A stretch of DNA of 29,879 bases from Desulfobacterales bacterium (GCA_022361535.1 JAKSAU010000331.1:1-29879); one strand, 5' to 3'; numbered from the stretch's first letter, positions 15,516 through 23,434 are shown. Numbers and translations: made by a program. The notes: generated by a model not told the origin, from the letters alone.

Positions 15516-17075
15516 ATGTTTTTTTTACCCAGATTGTCCATTTTATTTCCCTATTTTCCAGCATTGGTCAGCGGTTTTCTGCTCACAACAGCCTTCCCTG
15601 ACACAGGGTTATACCCGCTTGCTTTTGTTGCTTTAGTACCTTTCTGGACTGCACTAAAGGACATGGCACCAAAGAAGGCGTTTTATGCTGGTCTCCTGGC
15701 CGGGCTTGCCCATTACCTGACACTGATTTATTGGATTGTTCCCACTCTGACAGTATTCGGAAAACTCCATCCGGTTCTGGCCGTTGCAAGCCTGTTGCTT
15801 TTGACCATTTACCTGGCGTTTTATATTGGTGCGTTTGCGTTTATTATGAAGTGGATGCCGGCCCCACACCCTTTTCTTACTCCTTTTTGGGGGGCAACAG
15901 TATGGATCGGGCTGGAATTCATCCGAACCCATGCCCTGACAGGATTTCCCTGGGGTGTGCTCGGATACAGCCAGTATACCAACTCATTGTTGATCCAGTC
16001 GGCTGACCTTACCGGAGTATTGGGGATTTCGTTTTTAGTTGTTGCTGTTAACGGTAGTCTCACACTGCTTTGGACTGCTCTCAGATCAAAAAGCATTGAA
16101 AAAAGACAGGCTTTCATATCAGTTGCTGTAACACTTTTTTTGATTTTCGGGGCTCTTTTATACGGTTACTTGCGTTTAAAAACAGTCAAGCATTGGATAC
16201 AAGATGCACCCCACCCATCAATCTCTGTGATCCAGGGCAATATCGAACAGGATAAAAAATGGGATAAAGCGTTTAAAACCTTTACAATTGACCAGTATAC
16301 TGCTTTGTCAAAAACAGTCTTGCCTTCGAATCTTGTCATCTGGCCTGAAACAGCCCTTCCCTTTTATTACGCAAGAGAAGGGGTTTACTCCAGCCGGGTG
16401 GATGCATTGGTCAGGCAGGCTAAAACCCACTTTCTTATAGGCAGTCCGGCCGCAGAGCCAGCAAATGAAAAGTTTAGGTATTACAACCGCGCTTATATGC
16501 TCACCCCACTTGGCATGGTACAAGGCACCTACGATAAAACCCACCTGGTCCCTTTTGGCGAATATGTTCCTTTTCAGGAAATTCTCTGGTTTATTGACAA
16601 ACTGACAACAGAAGCCGGCAATTTTTCAAAAGGAAAAACCGGAATGGTTCCCCTGGAATTCGGCTCTCATAAAACAGGTGTTCTCATCTGTTTTGAGATT
16701 CTCTTTTCAGACATTTCCCGGACATTTGTTCAAAACGGTGCCGATATTCTGACCACTATGACCAACGATGCCTGGTTCGGCAGAACTTCTGCACCGGAAC
16801 AGCATTTCTCGATTGCAGTGCTCAGGGCCGTGGAGAACAGACGCAGCCTGGTCAGGGCCGCCAACACCGGTATATCAGGATTCATTGACCCTTCAGGAAA
16901 AATCATTGCCAGAACTCAGCTTTTCACACCTGCAGCCCTGGCGCGCAAGGTTCCGGCCATAAAGCAGACAACATTTTTTACCCGGCATGGTGACATCATC
17001 GGCATAGCTGCACTGGTTGCATTGGGTTTGAGTTTTATGGTAAAAAGCATTAAAAATAAATTTAGGAGACCCTGA
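15516..17075 (+). CDS. lnt: Apolipoprotein N-acyltransferase
   Basis: This 519-residue integral inner-membrane protein has about six N-terminal helices (residues 5-220), a nitrilase/carbon-nitrogen hydrolase domain (about 235-475) and one final helix (490-508). The Glu-Lys-Cys triad is visible: Glu278 in VIWPETALP, Lys341 in TYDKTHLVPFGEYVP and Cys392 in GVLICFEILF. Lnt adds the third acyl chain to the N-terminal cysteine of lipoproteins, here plausibly including the RlpA protein encoded nearby. Start ATG 15516 follows AAGGCTCGGA. The prfB ATG comes 3 bases after the stop, so the two genes are almost certainly cotranscribed. The length matches the family (about 510). Confidence 0.95.
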   Translation: MFFLPRLSILFPYFPALVSGFLLTTAFPDTGLYPLAFVALVPFWTALKDMAPKKAFYAGLLAGLAHYLTLIYWIVPTLTVFGKLHPVLAVASLLLLTIYLAFYIGAFAFIMKWMPAPHPFLTPFWGATVWIGLEFIRTHALTGFPWGVLGYSQYTNSLLIQSADLTGVLGISFLVVAVNGSLTLLWTALRSKSIEKRQAFISVAVTLFLIFGALLYGYLRLKTVKHWIQDAPHPSISVIQGNIEQDKKWDKAFKTFTIDQYTALSKTVLPSNLVIWPETALPFYYAREGVYSSRVDALVRQAKTHFLIGSPAAEPANEKFRYYNRAYMLTPLGMVQGTYDKTHLVPFGEYVPFQEILWFIDKLTTEAGNFSKGKTGMVPLEFGSHKTGVLICFEILFSDISRTFVQNGADILTTMTNDAWFGRTSAPEQHFSIAVLRAVENRRSLVRAANTGISGFIDPSGKIIARTQLFTPAALARKVPAIKQTTFFTRHGDIIGIAALVALGLSFMVKSIKNKFRRP

Positions 17076-17077
17076 CA

Positions 17078-18182
17078 ATGAGTGTAGAATTTAAACAAAT
17101 CATTTCTTCCATTACTGCTAAAGCCAATCGGCTAAAGGAGTATCTTTGACCTTCCTGTAAAGGAAAAGCGGCTTCGGGAATTAGAACTGCTCATTGCCAG
17201 GGAGGATTTCTGGAACGATGCCGACAACGCCACCCGCCTTTTAAAAGAGCGCACCACCATATCCGGCCTTATCGATACCTGCCAGGCCATATTTACAGAA
17301 ATAGAAGATGCTGAAGTGCTTTTAGAGCTGGCCAGGGAAGAATCAGATAAGGAAATCGAGCAGGAAGCTGCTGATTTGCTTACCGGGCTTGAACAAAAAG
17401 TGAAAAAATTCTCCGTGGAAGTCACCCTTGACGGTGAGGATGATGCCAGGGATGCCATCGTCTCCATCAATGCCGGCGCCGGAGGCACGGATTCCCAGGA
17501 CTGGACGGAAATGCTTTTCAGAATGTATACCCGTTGGATCGATAAAAAAGGGTATAAATGCCAGGTCATTGATTACCAGGTTGGCGATGAAGCAGGAATA
17601 AAAGGAGCCACCCTACATGTGACCGGCCATAACTGCTTTGGCTTCATGAAAGTAGAATCCGGGGTTCACCGCCTGGTTAGAATCTCTCCATTTAATGCAG
17701 GGGGAAAACGTCAAACCTCATTTGCAGCTGTCTTTGTCTATCCGGAAATCAAAGACGAAATCAATATTGATGTTGAAGAAAGTGATTTGCGAATCGATGT
17801 TTACCGTGCCAGTGGTGCAGGCGGCCAGCATGTAAATAAAACAAGCTCAGCCGTTCGTATTACCCATCTGCCAACAGGAGTTGTGGTGCAATGCCAGCAG
17901 GAACCCTCCCAGCACCGGAATAAAGAAATTGCCATGAAGGTTCTCAAATCCAGGCTTTACCAGCTTGAAAAGCAGAAACAGGATGAGAAAATGCAAAGTC
18001 TGCATGACGGCAAGGATGACATTGCATGGGGCAGCCAGATCAGATCTTATGTTCTGCACCCATACAGAATGGTAAAGGACCATCGAACCAACCTTGAGAT
18101 CGGAGACGTGGACAGGGTTCTAAACGGGGACTTGGATCCGTTCATCGAAGGAGTGCTTTTATCCGGTTCAACAAATTCCTAA
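17078..18182 (+). CDS. prfB: Peptide chain release factor 2, with programmed +1 frameshift
   Basis: Translation starts at ATG 17078 (AGGAG upstream) and reads 23 codons (MSVEFKQIISS...RLKEYL) to an in-frame TGA at 17147-17149. A +1 shift at CTT-T-GAC continues from GAC 17148 for 344 more codons, giving 367 residues (E. coli RF2 has 365). The shifted frame begins DLPVKEKRLRELELLIAREDFWND, standard RF2 sequence. The UGA-recognition tripeptide SPF is at about 203-205 (VRISPFNAGG) and the GGQ motif that triggers peptide release is at about 248-250 (RASGAGGQHVNKTSSAV). RF2 ends translation at UGA and UAA and controls its own level through this frameshift. The in-frame stop is therefore regulatory, not a mutation. 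Upstream is lnt (2-base gap); downstream is an HD-domain gene. Confidence 0.97.
17136..17150 (+). promoter_or_regulatory. prfB programmed +1 frameshift signal
   Basis: The sequence AGGAG-TAT-CTT-TGA-C holds an internal Shine-Dalgarno-like AGGAG, three bases of spacer, the slippery CTT and the weak stop context TGAC. The spacing equals that of the classic E. coli site (AGGGGGTATCTTTGAC). Low RF2 lets the ribosome slip to GAC; high RF2 ends translation at TGA. Confidence 0.95.
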
Positions 18183-18217
18183 TACCTGATCCGGATCTAA
18201 AAAAGTAAAAGACTTGC

Positions 18218-18769
18218 GTGGATCCCATATTAATCATTAGAGAGTTCTACCAGCCAGGATCTGATCTATACAATGTGCTGGTGGAACACAGCCGTCAAGT
18301 GGCCCAAAAGAGTCTTGAAATTGCAAAAGGTCTTCCAGCTCACTTGAGCCCGGATCTTGACTTTATTGAAAAGGCAGCAATGCTGCATGATATTGGCATT
18401 TTTAAAACTCATGCCCCTGCCATTGGGTGTAAGGGAACGCTGCCTTATATCTGTCACGGTTATTTAGGCAGAGAGCTTCTGGACAGCCTGGGGCTGCATG
18501 AGTCTTATGGTTTTGTGGCCGAACGGCATACAGGGGCCGGCATCACTTTGGAAAATATTATGGATGCAGGTCTGCCACTGCCACACAGAGAAATGGTGCC
18601 AGTTTCCCTTGAAGAAAAAATAATTTGCTGTGCAGATAAGTTCTTTTCAAAAAGCCCCAAGAACAGAAATAAAATCATGACCCGGGAAAAAATCATTAGA
18701 GAACTGGAAAACATCAATCAAGGACATGCGCGAAGATTTGCCGCCTGGGCAGATGACTTTAGCCTTTAG
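18218..18769 (+). CDS. HD-domain phosphohydrolase family protein
   Basis: The product is 183 residues, starting at GTG 18218; no upstream ATG fits, and the ribosome site is poor. HD-superfamily metal ligands are visible: His24 in LVEHSRQVA, His57-Asp58 in AAMLHDIGIF, His80 in YICHGYLG and Asp140 in CCADKFFSK. An ERHTGAGI segment (about 102-109) resembles that of small predicted HD hydrolases acting on phosphate esters. No partner domain such as GGDEF or RelA is present, so it is probably a stand-alone enzyme on a nucleotide or related small molecule; the substrate is unknown. It lies 35 bp after prfB on the same strand and is likely the last gene of lnt-prfB-HD. A repeat element and then a terminator follow. 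Confidence 0.85.
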   Translation: MDPILIIREFYQPGSDLYNVLVEHSRQVAQKSLEIAKGLPAHLSPDLDFIEKAAMLHDIGIFKTHAPAIGCKGTLPYICHGYLGRELLDSLGLHESYGFVAERHTGAGITLENIMDAGLPLPHREMVPVSLEEKIICCADKFFSKSPKNRNKIMTREKIIRELENINQGHARRFAAWADDFSL

Positions 18770-18791
18770 AAGATGGATGCCGTTTGAGCAT

Positions 18792-18873
18792 TTAGGCTCG
18801 TTTGTTCTGAGAAGATGGCATCAGGCGGATTTTTGGAAAAAATTCGGCAGCCACTTCTTAGAATAAACGGGCC
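18792..18873. repeat. Long-stem palindromic repeat, copy 1
   Basis: GGCTCGTTTG... (18795-18814) pairs with 18854-18873: as RNA, all 20 positions can pair, three of them G-U. Inside are a TGGC/GCCA pair (18816-18819 with 18850-18853) and an apical stem CGGATTTTT/AAAAATTCG (18826-18846) with a 3-base loop. The element starts 26 bases after the HD-gene stop and has no T run, so it is not a simple terminator. It is about 70% identical by hand alignment to the reverse complement of 23197-23277. Confidence 0.75.
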
Positions 18874-18948
18874 GGTATTTGTATATGAGATGTCCTAGTT
18901 CACCAGGGCCAATAGGAATTTTATTTTGAAAATTGCTTCAGAATAATA

Positions 18949-18996
18949 AAATGTAATCCCCGGAATACTAGAATAAACCGGGGATTACATTTTTTT
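18949..18996. terminator. Strong factor-independent terminator between convergent genes
   Basis: Fifteen perfectly paired bases, AAATGTAATCCCCGG (18949-18963) and its complement (18978-18992), enclose a 14-base loop, followed by a T run to 18996. It ends the plus-strand lnt-prfB-HD transcript. On the other strand the stem is followed by TTATTATTC, so it probably also stops the porin transcript arriving from the right. Confidence 0.92.
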
Positions 18997-19034
18997 GTAG
19001 TTGAACGTGGGGATCTAAAGTATAGCTGTTCCCA

Positions 19035-20072
19035 CTAAAAGTTTATCTGCCATTTGGCACCGGCATACACGGTATCGCCCTCATCATTGCCAGATTTGTC
19101 ATCGTTCAGATCAATCAAGCCGATTTCAGGTACAACAATTACACCCGGAGCCAGGGTGATCGTAGACTGAACATAGTAGGTCGTAGTGTCGTCCTCTTCA
19201 TAGGCAGCATTGTCCACCTCAGCAGATACATATCCTGCTCCCGCCTCAAAGGTGAAGGTTTCATTCAGCTTAAAACCACCGGCAACCATCATGCCGTAAG
19301 CATCATTATCGGCCAAAGAATTACCTATAACCATGGGATCTCCGTCCGGAGAGCAGTTAAAATTATAGGGTCCTACATTCTGGCCGACCCAGATATCGCC
19401 GCCAAGATAGGCACGACCCACTTGGAATTGGCCGCCAATTGCCAGGATGTAAGAATCTACATCGTATTCTCTTGATGTTGCGGTATCTGTCAGCTCATAG
19501 GTTTGATATCCTCCGGCAAGTTCAACAAATGCGCTGTCCATGGAAAACCGGTATTTGGCTTCCAGCTTTGGCAGCTTGGTCTCTTCACTGCTGTTTACCA
19601 CGTTCAAGGCGCTTGTATCCTGTTCAATGGCAGCAATCTTAAAGTTGCCGAATGTCAACTGGATCATGGGCTGGCGTTTGGCATCCACATGCCCGTAAGG
19701 ATCCATGTTGGCATCAGTCCCATACACTTGGTTGCTTAATGAAAAATTCAGTGGAGAATCTGTTTGGCCAATCAAAAGTTTTCCCTGTCCGAAATTCCAT
19801 TCCCCATAAAGGTGTCTTAGGTTGACATTACCTCCGCTGGCGCCATATTCAAACCGGGCCACCAGCTCATCGTTGACTTTGATGTGCGCCCCGATGCGCG
19901 AATTTCCCTGAAGCTCGAAATCCAAATTTGTTGCTGATGTGCTTCCGTCGTCCACGTCTTCATAAAAGGTGGCGACCCTGGCACTCCCATAAAAATTCCA
20001 ATCTGCCCCAAAAACATTTCCCGAAAAAAAGAGAAAAGCCAGAAAGGCGATAAATAGAATAAGTTTTTTCAT
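19035..20072 (-). CDS. Outer-membrane porin-like beta-barrel protein
   Basis: The product is 345 residues from ATG 20072, chosen because GGAGG lies 5 bases upstream; an earlier in-frame TTG falls inside that ribosome site. A signal peptide (MKKLILFIAFLAFLFFSGNVFGA) is followed by alternating beta-strand patterns such as DWNFYGSARVATFYE, RIGAHIKVNDELVARFEYG, RHLYGEWNFGQGKLLIGQTDSPL and FTFEAGAGYVSAEV. The protein ends in AKWQINF, the terminal Phe typical of outer-membrane barrels recognised by the BAM machinery. Acidic loops (DDTTTYY, DDKSGNDEGD) could bind cations. It looks like the general porins of deltaproteobacteria, but the substrate cannot be told. It stands alone, with a 313-bp gap to the divergent EF-hand gene. 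Confidence 0.8.
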   Translation of the reverse strand: MKKLILFIAFLAFLFFSGNVFGADWNFYGSARVATFYEDVDDGSTSATNLDFELQGNSRIGAHIKVNDELVARFEYGASGGNVNLRHLYGEWNFGQGKLLIGQTDSPLNFSLSNQVYGTDANMDPYGHVDAKRQPMIQLTFGNFKIAAIEQDTSALNVVNSSEETKLPKLEAKYRFSMDSAFVELAGGYQTYELTDTATSREYDVDSYILAIGGQFQVGRAYLGGDIWVGQNVGPYNFNCSPDGDPMVIGNSLADNDAYGMMVAGGFKLNETFTFEAGAGYVSAEVDNAAYEEDDTTTYYVQSTITLAPGVIVVPEIGLIDLNDDKSGNDEGDTVYAGAKWQINF

Positions 20073-20385
20073 CTTTTCCTCCAATAATTCATCTTGGATC
20101 GGATTCGCGATATTCTAAATTTCAGAGATAGAATAGAATGAACATATCACAGGGAAATTAAATTTTCACTCATTTTTTCTAACTTCCTTTTAACATTGTG
20201 TAGATTTTGTGGGCATTTTATACCGGCTATTGATTTGGGGCGCATTCCAGGTAGCCTGACATGTAAATTTCCTGCTTTCATAAGCAGGGTTTTATCAACC
20301 ATCAGCCCGAAAGAAGGTGATGCCTATGATTTAAAAGGATTGGTTTCAAACCACATGTAACGAACCTGAAATAAAGGAGAAAACC
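20073..20385. other. 313-bp divergent region with a structured leader for the EF-hand gene
   Basis: The left half is AT-rich and must hold the porin promoter; I could not fix -35/-10 boxes. The right half can fold on the plus strand: CCTGCTT-TCAT-AAGCAGG (20271-20288, 7-bp stem, followed by GTTTT), GGTT/AACC (20288-20300) and TGGTTT-C-AAACCA (20341-20353). The ribosome site AAAGGAGAAAACC directly precedes ATG 20386. No known riboswitch consensus was recognised, and no gene was seen here. Confidence 0.5.
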
Positions 20386-21009
20386 ATGTCAATTCAAGGT
20401 ATTGGGCAATCATATATGCCCATGCAGATGATGAACAGGGGGCAAGGCCAAGGATTTGATTCGTCCTCGATTGATACCGGCCAGATGTTCGAAGATGCAG
20501 ACGCCAATGGTGACGGCGTTTTGAGCATCGACGAAACCCCGCTCAATGACAACATGTTTTCCAAAGCAGATGCAGATGGCGACGGAGAGCTGACACAGGA
20601 AGAAATGGAAGACATGCTTTCATCAAGGCCTCCCATGGGAATGATGGTGGGAGGCGGTATGATGGGCTCAGGCATGATGTCCATGGGCGGTGCAGGATCT
20701 ATGGACATTGAACAGCTGTTTGCCGAAGAAGATACTGATGAAGACGGCACCATCAGTGCGGAAGAAACCAGCCTCCCGGAGGAGATGTTTTCAGCACTGG
20801 ATAAGGACGGTGACGGTAAAGTGACTTCTGACGAGCTTGAGCAGGCAATCGCTGAAAAAAAAGAACAGGCTTCTGGCAGTATGCATGGACGCAACTTTTA
20901 CCAGACCTCGGGAATATCCGCTTACCAGGATACCATTGATGCCTTTATCTCAAATATGACATTTGGAGAAGGTTCTGCCATTGATAGTTTTCTTGGTACC
21001 ATAGCATAA
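20386..21009 (+). CDS. Four-EF-hand calcium-binding-type protein with Met/Gly-rich linker
   Basis: The product is 207 residues. Four canonical EF loops are visible: DANGDGVLSIDE (39-50), DADGDGELTQEE (62-73), DTDEDGTISAEE (116-127) and DKDGDGKVTSDE (139-150). They form two pairs separated by a Met/Gly-rich linker (about 82-106, MGMMVGGGMMGSGMMSMGG). The N terminus MSIQGIGQSYMPMQMMNRG has no export signal, and the C-terminal tail (ISAYQDTIDAFISNMTFG) is amphipathic. The plan resembles small bacterial EF-hand proteins known from pseudomonads and xanthomonads, where Ca2+ binding is expected. The start has a strong AAAGGAG. A sensor kinase and response regulator follow on the same strand 80 bp later, suggesting a functional link to metal or envelope sensing; this is inference. 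The Met-rich linker could also bind soft metals. Confidence 0.85.
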   Translation: MSIQGIGQSYMPMQMMNRGQGQGFDSSSIDTGQMFEDADANGDGVLSIDETPLNDNMFSKADADGDGELTQEEMEDMLSSRPPMGMMVGGGMMGSGMMSMGGAGSMDIEQLFAEEDTDEDGTISAEETSLPEEMFSALDKDGDGKVTSDELEQAIAEKKEQASGSMHGRNFYQTSGISAYQDTIDAFISNMTFGEGSAIDSFLGTIA

Positions 21010-21015
21010 ATGTCC

Positions 21016-21056
21016 AGGGGCGGTGGTAAAACACCGCTCCTTATCCATTTTTCTTG
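21016..21056 (+). terminator. Terminator or attenuator after the EF-hand gene
   Basis: AGGGGCGGTG (21016-21025) pairs with CACCGCTCCT (21032-21041), ten pairs with one G-U and a 6-base loop, starting 7 bases after the stop. The T-rich stretch (ATTTTTCTT) begins only about 7 bases after the stem, so it may stop just part of the transcripts and leave the sensor kinase at a lower level. Confidence 0.5.
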
Positions 21057-21089
21057 AATGCATCTTCCTAAAACGTAATAATACCCGCC

Positions 21090-22463
21090 ATGAAGCTATC
21101 CTTTAAAATCTTTTTTGCTTATATACTGGTCTCCTTTCTCCTTTTTTTTCTAATCATGGTCTGTTTAAGGTTCTTTGCGTCAAAACATATTTATACCCTG
21201 ATGAAAGACAATGACGTCCAATACCTTTCGCAGACCGCCAATACACTTTCAGAGGCCTTTGATCCTGAAACTGGGTGGGGCGGACTTATAAAAAATCCGC
21301 GATTTTTGAATGCCCTTTTATGGCAAGGTATGTCTGACCCTTTGGATCAGAAAAAAACCATAGTTTTTCCATTTCCTGTAGACCGGATCGCCGTTTTCAA
21401 CGCCCAGAAAGAACATGTTGCAGGTCTTGACATCAAACCATCCTCTGTCATGCTGCGTCCGGTTGTCTCCCATGATACGATTGTCGGATGGATTGGACTC
21501 AAAGAGTTGTCAAACATTCCCCACCCTTTCAAAGGGAAAAAAATAAAGCAGAAACTTTATGCCTTTTATACCATTAGCCTGATCATTTTTATATTAACTG
21601 GGATTGTCTCCTTTTTTTTATCCCGGCACCTTATTGCGCCCATAAAAAAACTAACCCGTGGGACCCGTTCGCTGTCTAATTTTAACTTCAACACCCGGAT
21701 AGAGGTAAACACTCGGGATGAATTGGAAGAGCTGGCCCGACATTTCAACAAAATGGCCAAAACCCTTTCAACTTATGAAACCCTGCAAAAGCAATGGATG
21801 CTCGATATTTCCCATGAGTTGAGAACCCCTCTTTCCATACTCAAAGCCGAAACCGAAGCAATGATTGACGGAATAAGGGAAACAAATCCCAAGCGAATTC
21901 AATCGCTTCATGCGGAAATCACCTACCTGATGACCCTGGTCAATGATCTTCACTTTCTATCAAAAGAAGATGTCAGGGAGTTGAACATGGAACGAGAACC
22001 GGTTTGCCCGGTTTCAATACTTAAACAAGAGCTCTCCCATTTCGATACACGCCTATCAAAGGCCAACATCAGTGTTATTTCAGGACTTGAAGATGACCCT
22101 GTTTTAATAAGCGGAAACCGGGCCCGGCTAAAACAACTTTTCGCCAACTTGATTGAAAATGTTCTAAAACATGCAGAGAAACCTGGCACTTTAACCATTG
22201 GGTTACAAAAGAGTCCAGGGCAGTTGACCTTGTTTATAGAAGATTCAGGGCCGGGAGTTCCCCACCAAGCCCTTGACCGGCTTTTTGACAGGCTCTTCAG
22301 GGTTGACCCGTCACGGGAAGGTAAAAACAGGGGAAGCGGTCTTGGACTCTCTATCTGTCAGGCCGTTGTCAAATCCCATGATGGAACCATAAACGCAGAG
22401 AATGTCCCGGACAGCGGTCTTAAAATAACCATCCAGTTTCCTGTTTTATCCGGAGAGAAGTGA
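21090..22463 (+). CDS. BaeS-type membrane sensor histidine kinase
   Basis: The product is 457 residues. Order: membrane helix 1 (about 8-30), a periplasmic sensor of about 120 residues (31-155), helix 2 (156-178), HAMP (179-233, IAPIKKLTRGTRSLSNFNFNTRI), HisKA with His242 in LDISHELRTPLS, and HATPase_c with N box NLIENVLKH, G1 EDSGPGVP, F box FDRLFRVD and G2 GSGLGLSI. This is the classic OmpR-partner layout, close to BaeS/CpxA, which sense envelope stress. Unusually, no ribosome site is visible before ATG 21090. Its stop (22461-22463) shares one base with the ATG of the response regulator gene, so the pair is coupled. The EF-hand gene lies 80 bp upstream; the ligand is unknown. Confidence 0.9.
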   Translation: MKLSFKIFFAYILVSFLLFFLIMVCLRFFASKHIYTLMKDNDVQYLSQTANTLSEAFDPETGWGGLIKNPRFLNALLWQGMSDPLDQKKTIVFPFPVDRIAVFNAQKEHVAGLDIKPSSVMLRPVVSHDTIVGWIGLKELSNIPHPFKGKKIKQKLYAFYTISLIIFILTGIVSFFLSRHLIAPIKKLTRGTRSLSNFNFNTRIEVNTRDELEELARHFNKMAKTLSTYETLQKQWMLDISHELRTPLSILKAETEAMIDGIRETNPKRIQSLHAEITYLMTLVNDLHFLSKEDVRELNMEREPVCPVSILKQELSHFDTRLSKANISVISGLEDDPVLISGNRARLKQLFANLIENVLKHAEKPGTLTIGLQKSPGQLTLFIEDSGPGVPHQALDRLFDRLFRVDPSREGKNRGSGLGLSICQAVVKSHDGTINAENVPDSGLKITIQFPVLSGEK

Positions 22464-23146
22464 TGACCGCACCCGTAATTCTAATCGTAGAAGACGAGAT
22501 AAAAATCCGGGAAGTGCTTGAAGAATACTTTCTTGCAGCATCCTTCTCCCCACTTTGCCTTGGCCGTGGTGACCTGGTGCTCCCCCTGCTTAAAACCCAG
22601 CATGTGGACCTTGTTCTATTGGATCTCATGCTTCCGGGAATGGATGGTAACACCCTTTGCAACAAAATCAGGACATTTTCTTCAATCCCCATTATTATGT
22701 TGACCTCCAGGGTGGATGAAACGGATATTCTTCAAGGTTTAGAGCAAGGAGCTGACGATTATATATGTAAACCTTTCAGCCCCAAAGAGGTCGTAGCAAG
22801 AGTGAAAACAGTCTTAAGGCGCTCTTTTCAAAGAAGCTCAGGAAGTCTAATTACTCAAGCCTCTTTTCATCTGGATCTTTTTGCAAAAGAGATACGAATC
22901 AACGACCAAGCACTAAAAATAACTCCAAGTGAATTCGCAATTTTAAAAGCTATGATTTCCAGTCCAGGACGAATTTTTTCCAGGGGAGAGCTTGTGACCT
23001 TAATTCAAGGATACGACTTTAAAGGATACCATAGAACCATTGACACCCATATCAAGAACCTGAGAAAAAAAATTGGAGTATTTCTGCCGGAAAGACAAGT
23101 CATTGTCTCCGTATACGGATCAGGATATAAATTCAATCCCAAATAG
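22463..23146 (+). CDS. OmpR/BaeR-type response regulator
   Basis: The product is 227 residues from ATG 22463 (GGAGAG about 7 bases upstream, inside the kinase gene). I prefer it to the GTG one codon earlier. Receiver domain (about 4-118): acidic pair in VEDE, phosphoacceptor Asp54 in LVLLDLMLPGMDG, Thr81-Ser82 in MLTSR and Lys103 in CKPFSPKEVVARVK. The C-terminal winged helix (about 129-227) includes LKITPSEFAILKAM, SPGRIFSRGELV, the recognition-helix region RTIDTHIKNLRKKI and the wing YGSGYKF. It is the cognate partner of the kinase just upstream. Likely targets are its own operon and the EF-hand gene, as often seen with such systems; no repeat operator was identified. Confidence 0.93.
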   Translation: MTAPVILIVEDEIKIREVLEEYFLAASFSPLCLGRGDLVLPLLKTQHVDLVLLDLMLPGMDGNTLCNKIRTFSSIPIIMLTSRVDETDILQGLEQGADDYICKPFSPKEVVARVKTVLRRSFQRSSGSLITQASFHLDLFAKEIRINDQALKITPSEFAILKAMISSPGRIFSRGELVTLIQGYDFKGYHRTIDTHIKNLRKKIGVFLPERQVIVSVYGSGYKFNPK

Positions 23147-23196
23147 CCTTTATCTGCCCCCCTTTTTTACCCAAAACAATCGCATATTCAAGGGCT

Positions 23197-23277
23197 GGCT
23201 CGTTTATCTTTAAAAACGGTTGTCATATTTTTCGAAAAATATGTCTGGTGCCCTTTTTTAAGACCAAACAAGCCTAA
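23197..23277. repeat. Long-stem palindromic repeat, copy 2 (inverted)
   Basis: GGCTCGTTT (23197-23205) pairs with AAACAAGCC (23266-23274, one mismatch). The apex is a perfect 20-bp palindrome, CATATTTTTC/GAAAAATATG (23224-23243). Its reverse complement aligns along the whole length with copy 1 at 18792-18873: shared blocks TTAGGCT, GTTTG, TCT, GGCA, CAG, ATTTTT, ATAAACG and GCC, about 70% identity. It lies 50 bases after the response-regulator stop. Confidence 0.75.
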
Positions 23278-23295
23278 GCACTGCCCATAAATGCG

Positions 23296-23325
23296 TTGAC
23301 CTTGTTTTCTTGCACCTTGAATATT
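23296..23325 (+). promoter_or_regulatory. Possible sigma-70-type promoter for the ercA-like gene
   Basis: TTGACC (23296-23301) with AATATT (23320-23325) after an 18-base spacer, about 110 bases before the ATG. The -35 box is good and the -10 box matches at four of six positions. It lies just outside the palindromic repeat. Tentative. Confidence 0.3.
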
Positions 23326-23434
23326 TAATTCGGTGCTGTTATTGTAGACCCATACAATACCACAGCGTAACATTGTTAATCAGACCGGATTTTCTTTCTC
23401 TCATTTCATCCGGTCAATCCCGAGAGGTGAATTC

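Noticed and set aside
17078..17149. Reading prfB as a pseudogene because of the in-frame TGA at codon 24
   Set aside because: The stop sits in the conserved programmed frameshift signal and both frames encode intact RF2 sequence.
20394..20894. Minus-strand 166-aa Ser/Pro-rich frame opposite the EF-hand gene
   Set aside because: Its repetitive Ser-rich composition is the antisense of Asp/Gly/Met codons; the plus strand has four perfect EF loops and a strong ribosome site.
23224..23243. Perfect 20-bp palindrome as a stand-alone operator
   Set aside because: It is the apex of the 81-bp repeat, whose other copy has the same AT-rich apex, so it is better explained as part of that element.
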